Under the pieces are notes generated by a model, which had not been told where the DNA came from, ran no database searches, and saw only the letters and a list, made by a program, of their open reading frames with translations. This document shows, piece by piece, positions 8,399 through 20,800 of a stretch of DNA of 30,000 bases (its first letter is position 1; each line of letters starts with the position of its first letter). A program made the translations under genes and the position numbers. The stretch is taken from assembly GCA_905221605.1 (NCBI GenBank), contig CAJNDS010000591.1, forward strand, positions 450,701-480,700, written 5' to 3'. The stretch comes from Symbiodinium natans. Its lineage: Eukaryota; Sar; Dinophyceae; Suessiales; Symbiodiniaceae.

Positions 8399-11300
8399 GA
8401 TTAGGGTTTAGGGTTTGGGGTTCAGGGTTTAGGGTTTTGGGTTTAGGGTGCCTTTATGAGGGTTAGGGTTTTCGGATACGGGCCAGCTGCTCTTGTGGTG
8501 GATTGGGTCTAGGGCCGGTCCTCTCCTCTGCCCCCGTTTCGCCATTCCCAGCACGAGCTGGCACTTTCCTCCTCTCCTACAACTTGAGCTCCCACGCCTT
8601 GGTTTGCGAACGTGCAGTTCTTGTCCGAGTTTTTTTTGTTGAGTGCTTTGGGGGGGGGGGGGTCTGAAAGTTCCTGGGAGCTTAAGCCCCCACCCCCCTC
8701 TCACACGCACACGGAGACAGAAGAGTCGGTCTAGAGGAGTCCAGCGCCCTGGCTTGCCAGAAGCAATGCCAGTGCCCCTCGGCATACTTCCCAGAAGCCT
8801 AGGGGAGAAGTCCGGATTTCCCTTTAAACCCTAAACCCCAAACCCTAAACCCTAAACCCTGAAGCCCAATGTAAGGGGTATCCCTCCCCCTCTAATTTTC
8901 GGAAGGCCCCTAAAGTTGCACCGTCCCAGCAGTCGCCCACAAGCAAGTCCCAAAAAGCCCAATATCCATTGTTCAAGGAAAATGTCTTAAATCATCTTGG
9001 GCCCAAGAAGACCAGGTGGCAAGAGAGGGTTTAGGGTTTAGGGTTTAGGGTTTAGGATTTTGCCATGAACTTAAGAGCACCATGAAATATTTCAAGGTTC
9101 CCAGCCTGAGCTCCAACGCAATTCCGAGGCACCGAGCACTGCACAGCCTTCACGTACTGGCAGAACGGCGATTGCCATGCAGCTTGGCCCTAAACCCCAA
9201 ACCCTAGCCCTAAACCCTAAACCCTAAGCTCAGGGATATTTAGGGTACCAATGACCCTACTTATAAGTACTACCCATGAGCCTTCAAGTGGCTTGGGCGC
9301 AACGTACCCAGACAACCCTCGTTAAACCTCGCAGAAGTCGGTCAGAACGAGAAACCCAGAGAGCCCAACACCAATTCAGGAATATTCCTTAGACTATAAC
9401 GGGATCTTTTATATGATCTCAGGTACATTCTTTATTTAAGGGGGTATTGGGCTCTTTGGGTACTCCCATGATTTAGGCTTGGTAGCTGAGTAGATAGCCT
9501 CTAACTCTAACCTTTTGGGGTATATACAATCCTACCAGAATTGAAAACCTAACCTTTTTCGGACCAGGGTACTCAGCAACTAGGTAGGGGAACCTACCCT
9601 ACCTCGAAGCCCTAAACCCCAAACTCTAAACCCTCAACCCTAAACTCAGGGGCCCTCAGGGATACCTTGTAGGTTTGGGGTTGTAAGCCCTAAACCCCAA
9701 ACTCTAAACCCTCAACCCTAAACTCAGGGGCCCTCAGGGATACCTTGTAGGTTTGGGGTTGTGAGGGTTGGGAGCCTATAGCCCTAAACCCCAAACTCCA
9801 AACCCTAAACCCTAAACCCTAAACTCAGGGATACTTTGTAGGTTTAGGGTTGTGGAGGGTTGGGAGCCTATAGCCGAGGCCCAGACAGACAAAGCACCTC
9901 GGATGAGCCGCCTGGCGGGCATTAGGGTTTAGGGTTTCGGGTTTCGGGTTTCGGGTTTCGGGTTTTGGGTTTGGGGTTTAGGGTTCGGGGTTTGAGGCAT
10001 CGGAAGGCAGAGGGTGAGGCGTTTCCGGAGGTGTTGAGTCTCAAATCGTTTCATGCAAGGATCCGCTGCTCAGAGGTTTTCTGGCCTTGAGACAATTACA
10101 GGGACAGTGTTCGCGCCGCAGTGTTCGGGAATCCTGCGAACGTCCCCCCCCTACACCCTAAACCCTAAACCCTAAACCCTAAACCCTAAACCCTAAACCC
10201 TAACCCCTATGAACCCTAAACCCTATACCCTATAAACCCTAAACCCTAAACCCCAAACCCTAAGCCCCTAAACCAAACTCTCCGCAGCCATCGAGGAGCC
10301 CTGGAGGCGGTCACAGGGCCGGCCTTCTGTCCGGGCGCGCCGGCGGGGGCGCTGCTCCCGGAGCGCGGGGGCGCTGAGATGGGTGACCAGAACCAGGGTT
10401 TAGGGTTTAGGATTTAGGGTTTAAGGTTTAGGATTTATAGGGTTTAGGGTTCAGGGTTTAGGGTTTAGGATTTAGGGTTTAAGGTTTAGGGTTCAGGGTT
10501 TAGGGTTTAGGGTTTAGGATTTAGGGTTTAAGGTTTAGGGTTCAGGGTTTAGGGTTTAGGATTTAGGGTTTAAGGTTTAGGGTTCAGGGTTTAGGGTTCA
10601 GGGTTTAGGGTTTAGGGTTTAGGGTTCAGGGTTTAGGGTTTAGGGTTTAGGGTTCAGGGTTTTGGGTTTAGGGTGCAGGGTTTTAGGGTTTGAGGGTTTT
10701 AGGGTATAGGGTTTCTTTCTAAGGGTCCATGTACCTAAATAGGGCCTATACACTTGGGTCTTGAAGTACTTCCCAAAGAGGGACTTTAGGCCCGAGTATA
10801 TGATAATGAGGTACACAGACCCTTAGGGTCTTTCTTGGAGGTCGGCCATTTTCGCAAGACATCCTAGACAGGCCCTTTTTGGGTTTGAGGTGATCATGTT
10901 CGGGATCTTTTTCAGAGGGCTGAAGGGGCCTGCCTTGCCACGTGTGACGTGCGAGAGCGACGAAACCCAAGATGCCTCTCATGAACCCCGAACACCCACC
11001 TTGCCTGCCTCATACGCGAGTGCCGAAGCCCTGGGAGTGTTAAGCCCTAAACCCTAAACCCTAAACCCCAATTTTTGAGGCGCACCGGATCTGCCAAAGA
11101 TGCAGACCGCGCCGGACAGATACGCATCGCGGCTGCTGTTTTGAGGGACGGGGAGGGGAGGAGTTTATGGCCTAAGGGTGTAGGGTTGGGAGTTTAGGGC
11201 TTCCCTCTTGTGGTTTAGGATTTAGGGTTTAGGGGTTGGCATGATTCCGAGAGGTCTGAAGGCCGCGTTTTAGTCGCACTAGGGTCGTTCAGAGGCAGAC

Positions 11301-14300
11301 GACGCCGGCACCCACACCCCAGACCATCCTATCGTTCATAAGCAGATTTCCAGGAGCGTGCCCGAAGAAAAGGCATGTCTAGGTAGGGTGTAGGGACCTG
11401 GGGGCTTTTTTGGTTTACGAGTCTCACAAAAGACGCCAAAAAACCTTAAACCCTTGAACCTTAAACCCTTGAACCTTAAACCCTAAACCCTAAAGAGGGC
11501 CCAAAATTTTTACTAAGGGTGGGCAAGTATGGGCTGCACGGTTTCTTGAGCCTTCTCGGCCCACATGTGACTGTGAGGCAAGTCTCCCAGAGTGGGTCCA
11601 GAAGTGCACCCTAGACATCACACGAATGTTCACCTTACACGTGTAAACCCTAAACCCTAAACCCTAAACCCTAAACCCTAAACCCTAAACCCTAAACCCT
11701 AAACCCTAAACCCTAAACCCTAAACCCTAAACCCTAAACCATGCCCATGTCACCCTGTATCTCAAGCCTGGAGCCGGCTTTATCCTGAGGAGGGCCCGAA
11801 AGTCTACGTCTACGAGCTGCCCGAGCGCTTTCGCAACGGTGGCAAGGCCTTTGACCTTTCCGAGTTGCCTTCCGAGACCTTCTGGGCAGTTTAGGGTTTA
11901 TCTTTTCGGGCTTGAGGGTTTCGGGTGAAGGTTTTGATGTTTTGGTAGGGTTTGGGGTTTGGGGGTTTGGGGGTTTGGGGGTTTGGGGGTTTGGGGGTTT
12001 GGGGGTTTGGGGGTTTGGGGGTTTGGGGGTTTGGGGGTTTGGGGGTTTGGGGGTTTGGGGGTTTGGGGGTTTGGGGGGTTGGGGGTTTGGGGGTTTGGGG
12101 GTTTGGGGGTTTGGGGGTTTGGGGGTTTGGGGGTTTGGGGGTTCACTGCAGAGTTCTCACAGAATTCTCGGTACTTTCACACGTATGCATCTTTGTCGCA
12201 AGGAGATATATCGCATACATACGTATCAGCCCGTACCCGCCCACGGGCCCGGGCAGAGACTCAATGAAAGGACTCCGCCTGCTTCACTGTCGACTGCGTC
12301 TTCGGGGGCCCACCGATGGTTGCTCCTTGGCGCGAGCTTTAAGGTTTGGGTGGGGGGGGGGGCCTAAACCATGTAGACCCTAAAGGGAGAGGGGGGGGGG
12401 ATTGAAGTTGAAGTCTTGTGCAGTTTGTGTTCCTTAGGGTTCAGGTTTTTGGAAACAACCGGGGGGGGGGGGGTCATCTACAGAACCCAACATCATCTTT
12501 GTAGGTCGCCTACTCTTGAGATGTGTTATAGGGTCCCCTTTAAAAAGGGCCATGACCTACAACTAAACACAATAAGAGCATGAGCAGCCACAGCGACATG
12601 CAGAGGAACAACGATATCAACAAGAGCAAAGAAACAACGTGCAGAAAGAACGCATGCAGGGGTTCGTTCTCGCAAAATGAAGATCTGCAGCTCAGCACAA
12701 GCGACCGACACGGACGTGTGTATACCCGAAACCCTATACATACAAGGAGGGGACCCCCTAGTTCTAAGTAGAGTTATAAGGACCCTAAATTGGGTTATAA
12801 GGATCCTAAATTAGGTTATAAGCCCCTTAACTACAGTTAGTATACTAAGGGGGCCCCTCCTTGTATGGTCACTTCTCTAACGTGTGGTCCTTTTGTGGGT
12901 CCTTGTTATATAGCGGCTCCTCTTGTTTAGGGTACCCCAAAATGGGACCACAATTTAGAGAACTGACCACATCTGTAGATGCATGCACATGTAGGCAGGC
13001 CTGTTATTTGTGCAGGGTTCCTGGTGTGATTGGAGAAATGTTCCGTGAATTGGAGCCGATGGGCCAAGAGCAGGTATAAACCTCAGAAGCCCTAACGGCC
13101 TGTAAGGCATGTTTATGGCTTATGGTTTAGTTTAGTGCTTAGGGTTCCGAGCTTGGGCATTTAGGGTTCGTAGACTCTTTTTGGGCAGACGTTGATAAGG
13201 TTTCTGGCTCAGCGCTCATACGGTTTAGAGCTGAGAGCTTCGGACCTGTTCAGGGTCGAGAAATCTCCCCTGATGTCACCATACAAATACAGATACCGTC
13301 CCGAAAAACCGAAAACAGCCCAGTAAAAGCTTCCATGCATTCCCCCCCATAACGCTAAACCCTAAATCCATAAGAGTTGTTCTCTTCAATTCTTAGGGCC
13401 CTTGGGGACGTAGGGATTCAAAAACATCCCGGGACCCAGAGGAGGCCCCGATTCTTTTCTTTAGGGCTTGGGTTCCCCTCCTAAGCCCCTTGAGACCAAA
13501 AAGGGCACCCTTGTATTCCTAGTTGGGCCTTGGGTAGCCCTAAACCCTAAACCCTAAACCCTTGCTATTCCTAGGCTCTACCCTTGGGCTTAGCATCTCT
13601 GCTCGTCATGGGTCCTCACCTTGAGCCCGAGGTGCAAGGCGTCGAAATTTGGGCGTCGAATCAGCAGCTCGGGATTGATGTTTTTTAGGGTTTAGGGTTT
13701 AGGGTTTAGGGTTTAGGGTTTAGGGTTTAGGGTTTAGGGTTTAGCATTTAGGGTTTAGGCTTTAGGGTTTAGGGTTTAGGGTTTGTTTGACTGATAGGTT
13801 TGTTTTGCACCGCTGAAAGGGGACGAAACTAGGGTTTACTGTAGGGTTTCCGGTTTCGGGTTTAGAGTTTCAGCCACAACACTGATTTCGAAAGTCGACA
13901 GGGGGGTGCCACTTTGAGCCCGGCAGTCTGCCAATTGAGGTTCCACATGCCGCGGATGCTTTACTACCGTCTCCCGGCTGCCCTAAACCCCGAAGAGCCC
14001 CCCCCAAAACCTACTATTTGCTGAAGAATCCCCCCCCAAAAAAAAAACATAAGTTGTCTTCCTCATAAGGGCAATGTAGGGGTCGTCTTATTTGGGTTAA
14101 TTTGGGGTTCTTGTTGGGAGTCTTGTTTCTCCCAAACCCCAAAAGCTCAAACCCTAAGCACCAAACCCTAAACCCTGGGTTGAGACAAGGCTGCTTGGTG
14201 AGCTTCAGAGTTTAGAGTTTTTTTGGGGGGGAGGGGGGGGGGGGGGGGGGGGGGGGGTGGGGGGGGGGGGGGGGGGGGTAGGGGGGGGGGGAGGGGGGGG

Positions 14301-14802
14301 GGGGAGGGGGGGGGGGGGGAGGGGGGGGGGAACAGGTAAGCATTCAAAACTTGACCCTGTCTGTCCTTGGTAGTCCTGAGGGACCCAAACCGCTGCCACG
14401 ATTCCACGTCCTGCCGCCTAGCCGAAACCCTAAGCCAAGGTTCAATCCCTAAACCTAAAACCCTAAACCCTAACCATCCCTAAACCCTAAATCCTAACTA
14501 TCCCTAAACCTTAAACCCCGCAAAAAGCCCAAACGCCGCCCAGGATTCATGAACTCGCCTCGGCGGACGAAGGACATAAACGAGGCTGATGTGTTCTTCG
14601 CTCCTTGGGCCATATGAGGGTTTAGGGTTTAGGGTTTAGGGTTTATAGGGTTTCCGAAATTAGGGGCACGCCGTACACCTCTTTCAGGTATCAGAGGGAA
14701 GGCCATGCCTACCTCCAAGAGCACACCTCCCAAACCGGTAGCAGCGAGCAGCTGCAACACCGCCAGCCTCCACCCCTGAACCCTGAGCCCTGCACCCTTA
14801 AT

Positions 14803-14835
<33 letters not shown>

Positions 14836-17800
14836 ACCCTAAACCCTAAACCCTAAACCCTAAACCCTAAACCCTAAACCCTAAACCCTAAACCCTACAT
14901 GCCAGCGGTTGGAGTCCCTCGCGGAGGCGGGGCGAGAAGCGGCAGCGGCTGCGGCTGCATATGCTACAGTCAAGGCGGCGCACATGGGGACTGCGGATGA
15001 CTGCGCTCGTCAGGGTGTCAAGTTCCAGCCCATGGTGGTCGAGAGCACGGGCGCCTGGGACAAGCAGGCTGCGCGGGTTCTGTGGGACATCGCTCGAGCG
15101 GTGGCTACGCGCGAGGGCGAGGGCGCAGAGACGCTGCATGGATACCTCTTGCAGGAGCTCTGCGTTGCGGTCAGGAGCCACCGTGCCCGAGCCGTGTTGC
15201 GCCGCCGGGCCGAGCTCGGCTCGGGCGCCTCTGAACGCTGGATGACAGCCTAGGCCCGTTCGCCTGCGCCCCTGCCAGGTCCCTGCGCAATCAAACTCCT
15301 GTCTGGCCACGGACTGCCTGCTCTGTCTCCGTCTGGCTACCGGATATCTCTGCCAGTCTGCACCGCGGCTGGGGCCATACTCTCTGGTGCTGAGGCTTTG
15401 TATATATATGTATATTGGGCGGTCTGGAAATCCTGTCTCGCATTTGCACCAGTTGGCTTATACGAGCCTCTGCATGCCTGGTCTTCGCACCGCCCTCAGA
15501 AGCCGGGGTGGTTGCACACGCTGGCTTGCACGAGCCCTCTGTGCCTTTTGTCTTCGCACCGCCCTCAGAAGTAGGTGTGGCTGTGAAGTTGCCTCTGTAG
15601 GTGTTTGGGAAGCATCTGCAGCCCGAAGCTTACTTGAAGCCATTCAACACCCTACATACAGAACCCATGCAAAGAGGGGGGATGCTGGAGTTTGAGCTAA
15701 GGTGCCAGCCTACAGCTTCAAGCCAAGCCTCCTGTCCCAGATGCTGTTGGTGAATGGGTTTAGGGTTTAGGGTTTAGGGTTTAGGGTTTGGGTTTAGGGT
15801 TTAGGGTTTAGGGTTTAGGGTTTAGGGTTTAGGGTTCTCTTGCAACATTACTTACGGTATCTACGGCGGGGGGAAGGGGGTTTTTGTTACACCACGCCGC
15901 CTTAATCTTCAAAAACCCGCAGCAAAGGCCATATGTTAGAGTTAGAGAATTCCCGAAAGCAGCGTGCCCACTCTCGGGGATCCGAAGGCTGGGCTCTTTA
16001 TTTGGACGCTTATATACGCCATATGAAATAAGGGCCCATGCTTCGGATCCCTAGTTAGAAACAAGGGCAAGGGACCACTTTAAGGGCCCATGATTCCAAC
16101 CTTAGATCTTATTATATAGGGGTTTTAGGGTTTCCCCTAAACCCCAAGCTCTAAGCCATAGACCCTGAACCCTAAACCCTAAAAGTTTTAGGGTTTACTG
16201 CAAACTCGAAAAAGTTGGAACATCCTTATCCCCATGCCCCAAAAGGGATACTAAAGGGAATCCCAGCTCTACTCGTCCTCAAACCATGTTCCAACTTTCT
16301 GGGGTTTACTGTAGGGTCTAGGGTTTAGGGTTTACAGGGTTTAAGGTTTAGGGTCCTTGATATCTGCTCTCGCAAATAAAAGATGCTTCGGTGTTTTGTT
16401 AAAAACAAAGAGGTTTCAGGGGTTTTTTTGGGGGCTGCTGGGCTTGGCATAAGAGGCGCCCAAGCCCTAAACCCCAAACCCCAAACCCTAAACCCTAAAC
16501 CCCAAACCCGAAACCCGAAACCCTAAACCCTAAACCCTAAACCCTAAACCCAAAGGTGAAGAGACTCCCTGCGCTGATGGTGGGGACCTCTTCAACACCT
16601 TGTTTCAGTTGAATCCTTCACTTCAGGCCGGCTCGCTTCCTTCTAGGCTGCTGCACAGGAACCTCACAAAAGGGGTTTAGGGTTTAGGGTTTAGGGTTAG
16701 GCAAATTGAAATTTCGTTGCATTTGGCTTCGCCCTGACGAGGACCCAGCCTGGGGAACTGAGAAAGCCTCCCGCCACCTCTTTGCGGACGCGCGCGGTTG
16801 GGAAACTTGCAACTACATGTGCCTTGGCAACCCCTGCTTGCAAGCTGCCCTTTTGACTTAGTAGGGTTGAGGGTTCAGATCATGCAGCAGAAACCCACAA
16901 CTAAGTCCAAAGAGCTTCCACGTGTGCCCCTCCAAATCCCCAGTTGTGCATGATGTTTTATATAGGATATAGGAGTTATGTACTCTATAGGCCCCTAAAC
17001 CGTTCTGCAAGGCCCTAAACCCTAAACTCAAAAACCCAAAAACCGTAAACCCTAAACCCTAAGCCCTAAACCCTAAACCCTAAACCCTAGACCCTAAAAC
17101 AAAAGCACCAACTCAGGTGGCAGCTGGCGATGCCCTTCCGCATGTTTCACCGCGTGAACATCGAGCTGAATGGCCTCGAGGAAACTGGGCCAGAAGGCTG
17201 TCCCGACTAAGGGTTTAGGGTTTAGGGTTTAGGGTTTAGAGTTTAGGGTTTAGGGTTTAGGGTTTAGGGTGTAATAGTACATGAAGAAAAGAAAGGCGAC
17301 CGAGTTCGAAAACTCCCAGTCGAGCCGGACCATCTGTCATTGTTCTTGATATGCAATAACATATGGCATATGAGATTATATCGTCATCAAGATCGTAGTA
17401 ATGTCTGGTGTTTTTTGCTAGCTGGGGTTCTTCCGCTCCTAAACCCTGAGCCCTAAAGTCTAAACCCTAAACCCTACGAAGAGCAGGCGAGTAGTCCTAA
17501 ATCGACCAGAAGTCCCAACTTGCAAAACCCACCTCCACCTCAAGGGAAGGTGATGAGCGATTGAGTCCTTGGGGCCCTAAATGCCTAAACCCTGGATGAG
17601 GATTTATAGGGTTTAGGGCTTAGGGTTTAGGGTTCAGGGTGGATACTAAGCTTGGATGTTTCCCCTTGTACTAACAGTCCTGAATAGCGAATATAATTGG
17701 GGGTACTAGAATCCCTACTAAGGATCGTTAGTATAAGGGGGAACACCCCAACCGAAACCTCTAAAGCTTAGGGGGTGAAAACCCCTCAGCCCGTCCAGGG

Positions 17801-20800
17801 TTCAGGGTTTTAGGGGTGTAACATGCCCTAAACCCGAAACCCCAAGACGTAAGCCCTAGAAGCCCTAAAGCAAGCCCGAAAACCTCGAAGCGCTTCTTTC
17901 GCTTCATCAACCCTAGACCCGAAGGGTTCTTGACCATCGATGCGGAGTCTGGGCTTCGGGCGATAGGATTCGGGGCTCAGAGTTTCGGGTGTTGGTCTTT
18001 TGTGTTGGGGTTTGGGGTTAGGGGTTTGGGGTTTAGGGTTTAGGGTTTAGGGTTTAGTAGGGGCAGATCCCTAATCCCTACATCCGTTCCCCTGAGTCGC
18101 CCCAACAGCAACCCTCCAAGCGCTATGAACGGCTGTTCTCGGAAGCTTGCGGGTTGGGGGGGGGGGGGGGGGGGGGATGTTTGGGTTTTACCGTTTGGGG
18201 CCCTAAACCCTAACCCTAAACCCTAAACCCTAAACCCTAAACCCTAAACCCTAAACTCGAGTGTTTCGGGTTCAGGGGCTCGTAAGTTCTCACAAGCCCC
18301 TGCCTCGAGAAGGCTGGACAGATGGAAAGCCCTTCATCTGGCCTCTCGGCCTTTGTGAGCCCGCCCATCAACCCTAGGTTTAGGGGTTAGGGTTTAGGGT
18401 TTAGGGTTTAGGGTGTAGGTTGAGGCTTCAAGGCAATTTAGACTTTTCCCTAACGCTCCAAATAGCCCAAAGTAGGTATTATTTACAGACTTTAGACCAC
18501 TGTATACTTGGAGGTCTAGGGTAACTCCTGCAAACCCCAGTAACATTATGACTTGGGATGTTCCCCTTATACTAACAGCCCTGAATAGGGAATAATAGGG
18601 GGGGGGTACTATCATCCCTAACTGCTAGTATAAGGGTGAACATCCTAAACTACAACACCCCCCCCACCCCCTCCCCCCAAACCCTATAAATCCTAATCCT
18701 CAAACCCCTCTATAGACCTTATAAACCTAAGCCCTAGAAAACCCTAGAAACACTATAACCTCCCAAACCCTATAAATCCTAAGCCTCGAAGCCCTCTAAG
18801 CACTATAAATCGAAGCCCTGGAGAATCCGAAAGGCCCGATGAACCCGAAGCCGCTTCAGAGACAGGGATAATTATGTTTCATTCTTTTGGGGTTCTTAGG
18901 CAAATAGTAGAAAACTGAGGTATCAGTTCCCTTACCCGGCTGTCTACCATGGACATGCGGATGCCACTCCCGCGAAGCTGCGCTCGCGAGGTTTTGCAAC
19001 TTGCCGGGTTTAGGGTGTAGGGTGTTTAGGGTTTAGGGTATTATAATGCTCAAGGACCCTCCAAAAAGGTTCTTCCTTCATTCGGGGCAATATAGGTGTT
19101 TTTTTTTTTGTTTTGCCCGGGGGGGGGGGTTCTTCAGCAAGTAGGAGTATATATGAAGTTGGATCTCATCGGGTTATGGTTTAAGAGGGTTCCTACCATG
19201 ACAGGATTACGACTTCTGCGGGGTTATATTGTGGGAAGCTGCCCATATTTCTGTCATTGAGTGTCGATGGGATTCACAAATACTGGTGAGTGCAAAAGGT
19301 CTTGGGGACAAAGGGATATCCTATACTACGAGAACCCGTGATGTGTGAGGTAACCCTAAGGGTCCATGTACCTTATGATTATATACTTGGGCCCCAAAGT
19401 TCGTAGATAGAAAGTACTGTGAGGGCCAAGTATTCCCCATGTAGGTTCATGGAGCCCTAAGCAGAACCCTAAACCCTAAACCCTAAACCCGAAACCCTAA
19501 ACCCTAAGGGTAATTGCGGGGGCATCATTTGGTCCGCCAAAGATGTGGATGCTGATGGCTGCTATGGGTGGGTCCTCGTTCCTCAAAGATGTTTGCAACA
19601 CCTTGGGTTTAGGGTTTAGGGTTTAGGGTTTAGGGTGTAGGGTTTAGGGTTTAGGGGAACAAAATGGTCCTTAAAGTTCGGATCATGTACCCCGCACCAC
19701 TGCTATTGCACTTCCAGTTAGGGTATATATGGACAGAAACCCTAGTACAACCCTAAACCCCCCCTAATGCCCTCAACCCCATGACTACCCCAATAAGACC
19801 CCAAAACACCTAAACCCTAAACCCTAAACCCTAAACCCTAAACCCTAATGACACCCTGAACCCCCAAGACCCTACAAACTTGGAGCCGCTCTTGAAAAGG
19901 CACGCTACTTGTGGAGCTTCACGGGCACAGGAGAAGACGACCTTCTTGCCCTTAAGTGCTCTAAACCCTAAACCCTAAACCCTAAACCCTAAACCCTAAA
20001 CCCTATACCTATAAACCCTGAACCCTAAACCCCTAAAACCAGTGTGGCAAGACTCCAAGAGACCGACAAGTAGCCTCAAAATTGACCCTAGGGCTTGGGG
20101 CTTAGAGTTTAGGGCAAAAAGGGTTTAGGGTTTAGGATTTAGGGCAAAAAGGGTTTAGGGTATAGGGTTTAGGGTTTAGGGTTTAGGGCAGTTTAGGGTT
20201 TCGGTGCGGTAGCCTCAAACATGGGCCTCTCCATTTGTACGAACCCTAGTTGGAGGACGCGGCATCGCGGGCCATCTCCGCAGTGTCATCACGGAGCAGT
20301 GCAACCGATGCACCAGGTGGGGGAGTCCTCTTTCTCGTTGGCTGCTGCCAAATAAGCGACCTCTACCTCGGGTTTAGGGTTTTAGGGTTTCGGGTTTAGG
20401 GAGATTACTAATTACAACCCTAATTACACTCTGAACCAATAATTGCTGCAAAAGCCCTGAATAGGTGACCTGCAACAAATCTCTAGCCCCAAGCTTTAGC
20501 CGTTGTCCCCTAAAGAATTCAACCCTCAGTGCACTTGCCGCTAGCTTCCAATGAGCTTCCTCTCAAGGACCCTTAAACCTCAACCTTAAACCCTAAACCC
20601 TAACCCCAAATCCGAAATCAACAAGAAAAGCATCTTCAAGCTTGAGTTGTGAGGCATGAGGAGTGTTGGCGCAGGGTTTGGGGTTCATGGGGTTGTGCTA
20701 GTCGTCTTGGTAGCCCAGTGGTACCCTTTACCCATTTTTTGGTTCTGCGTTCCCTCATAAAGTAACCAACCACAAGAAGGGTACCCTTCTTTTAAGTAAC

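Noticed and set aside
10840-10856. GTCGGCCATTTTCGCAAG as a dinoflagellate spliced-leader relic
   Set aside because: It resembles the DinoSL core only partly (GCCATTTT plus CAAG), and lies in an intron-like stretch; chance match is likely.
11898-12383. Long open frames of Gly/Trp/Val repeats (+) and Pro/Gln/Thr repeats (-)
   Set aside because: They are the octamer TTTGGGGG read in all frames; a repeat without stops is open by construction.
14168-14407. Proline-rich open frames on the - strand
   Set aside because: Pure translation of the poly-G/poly-C tract.
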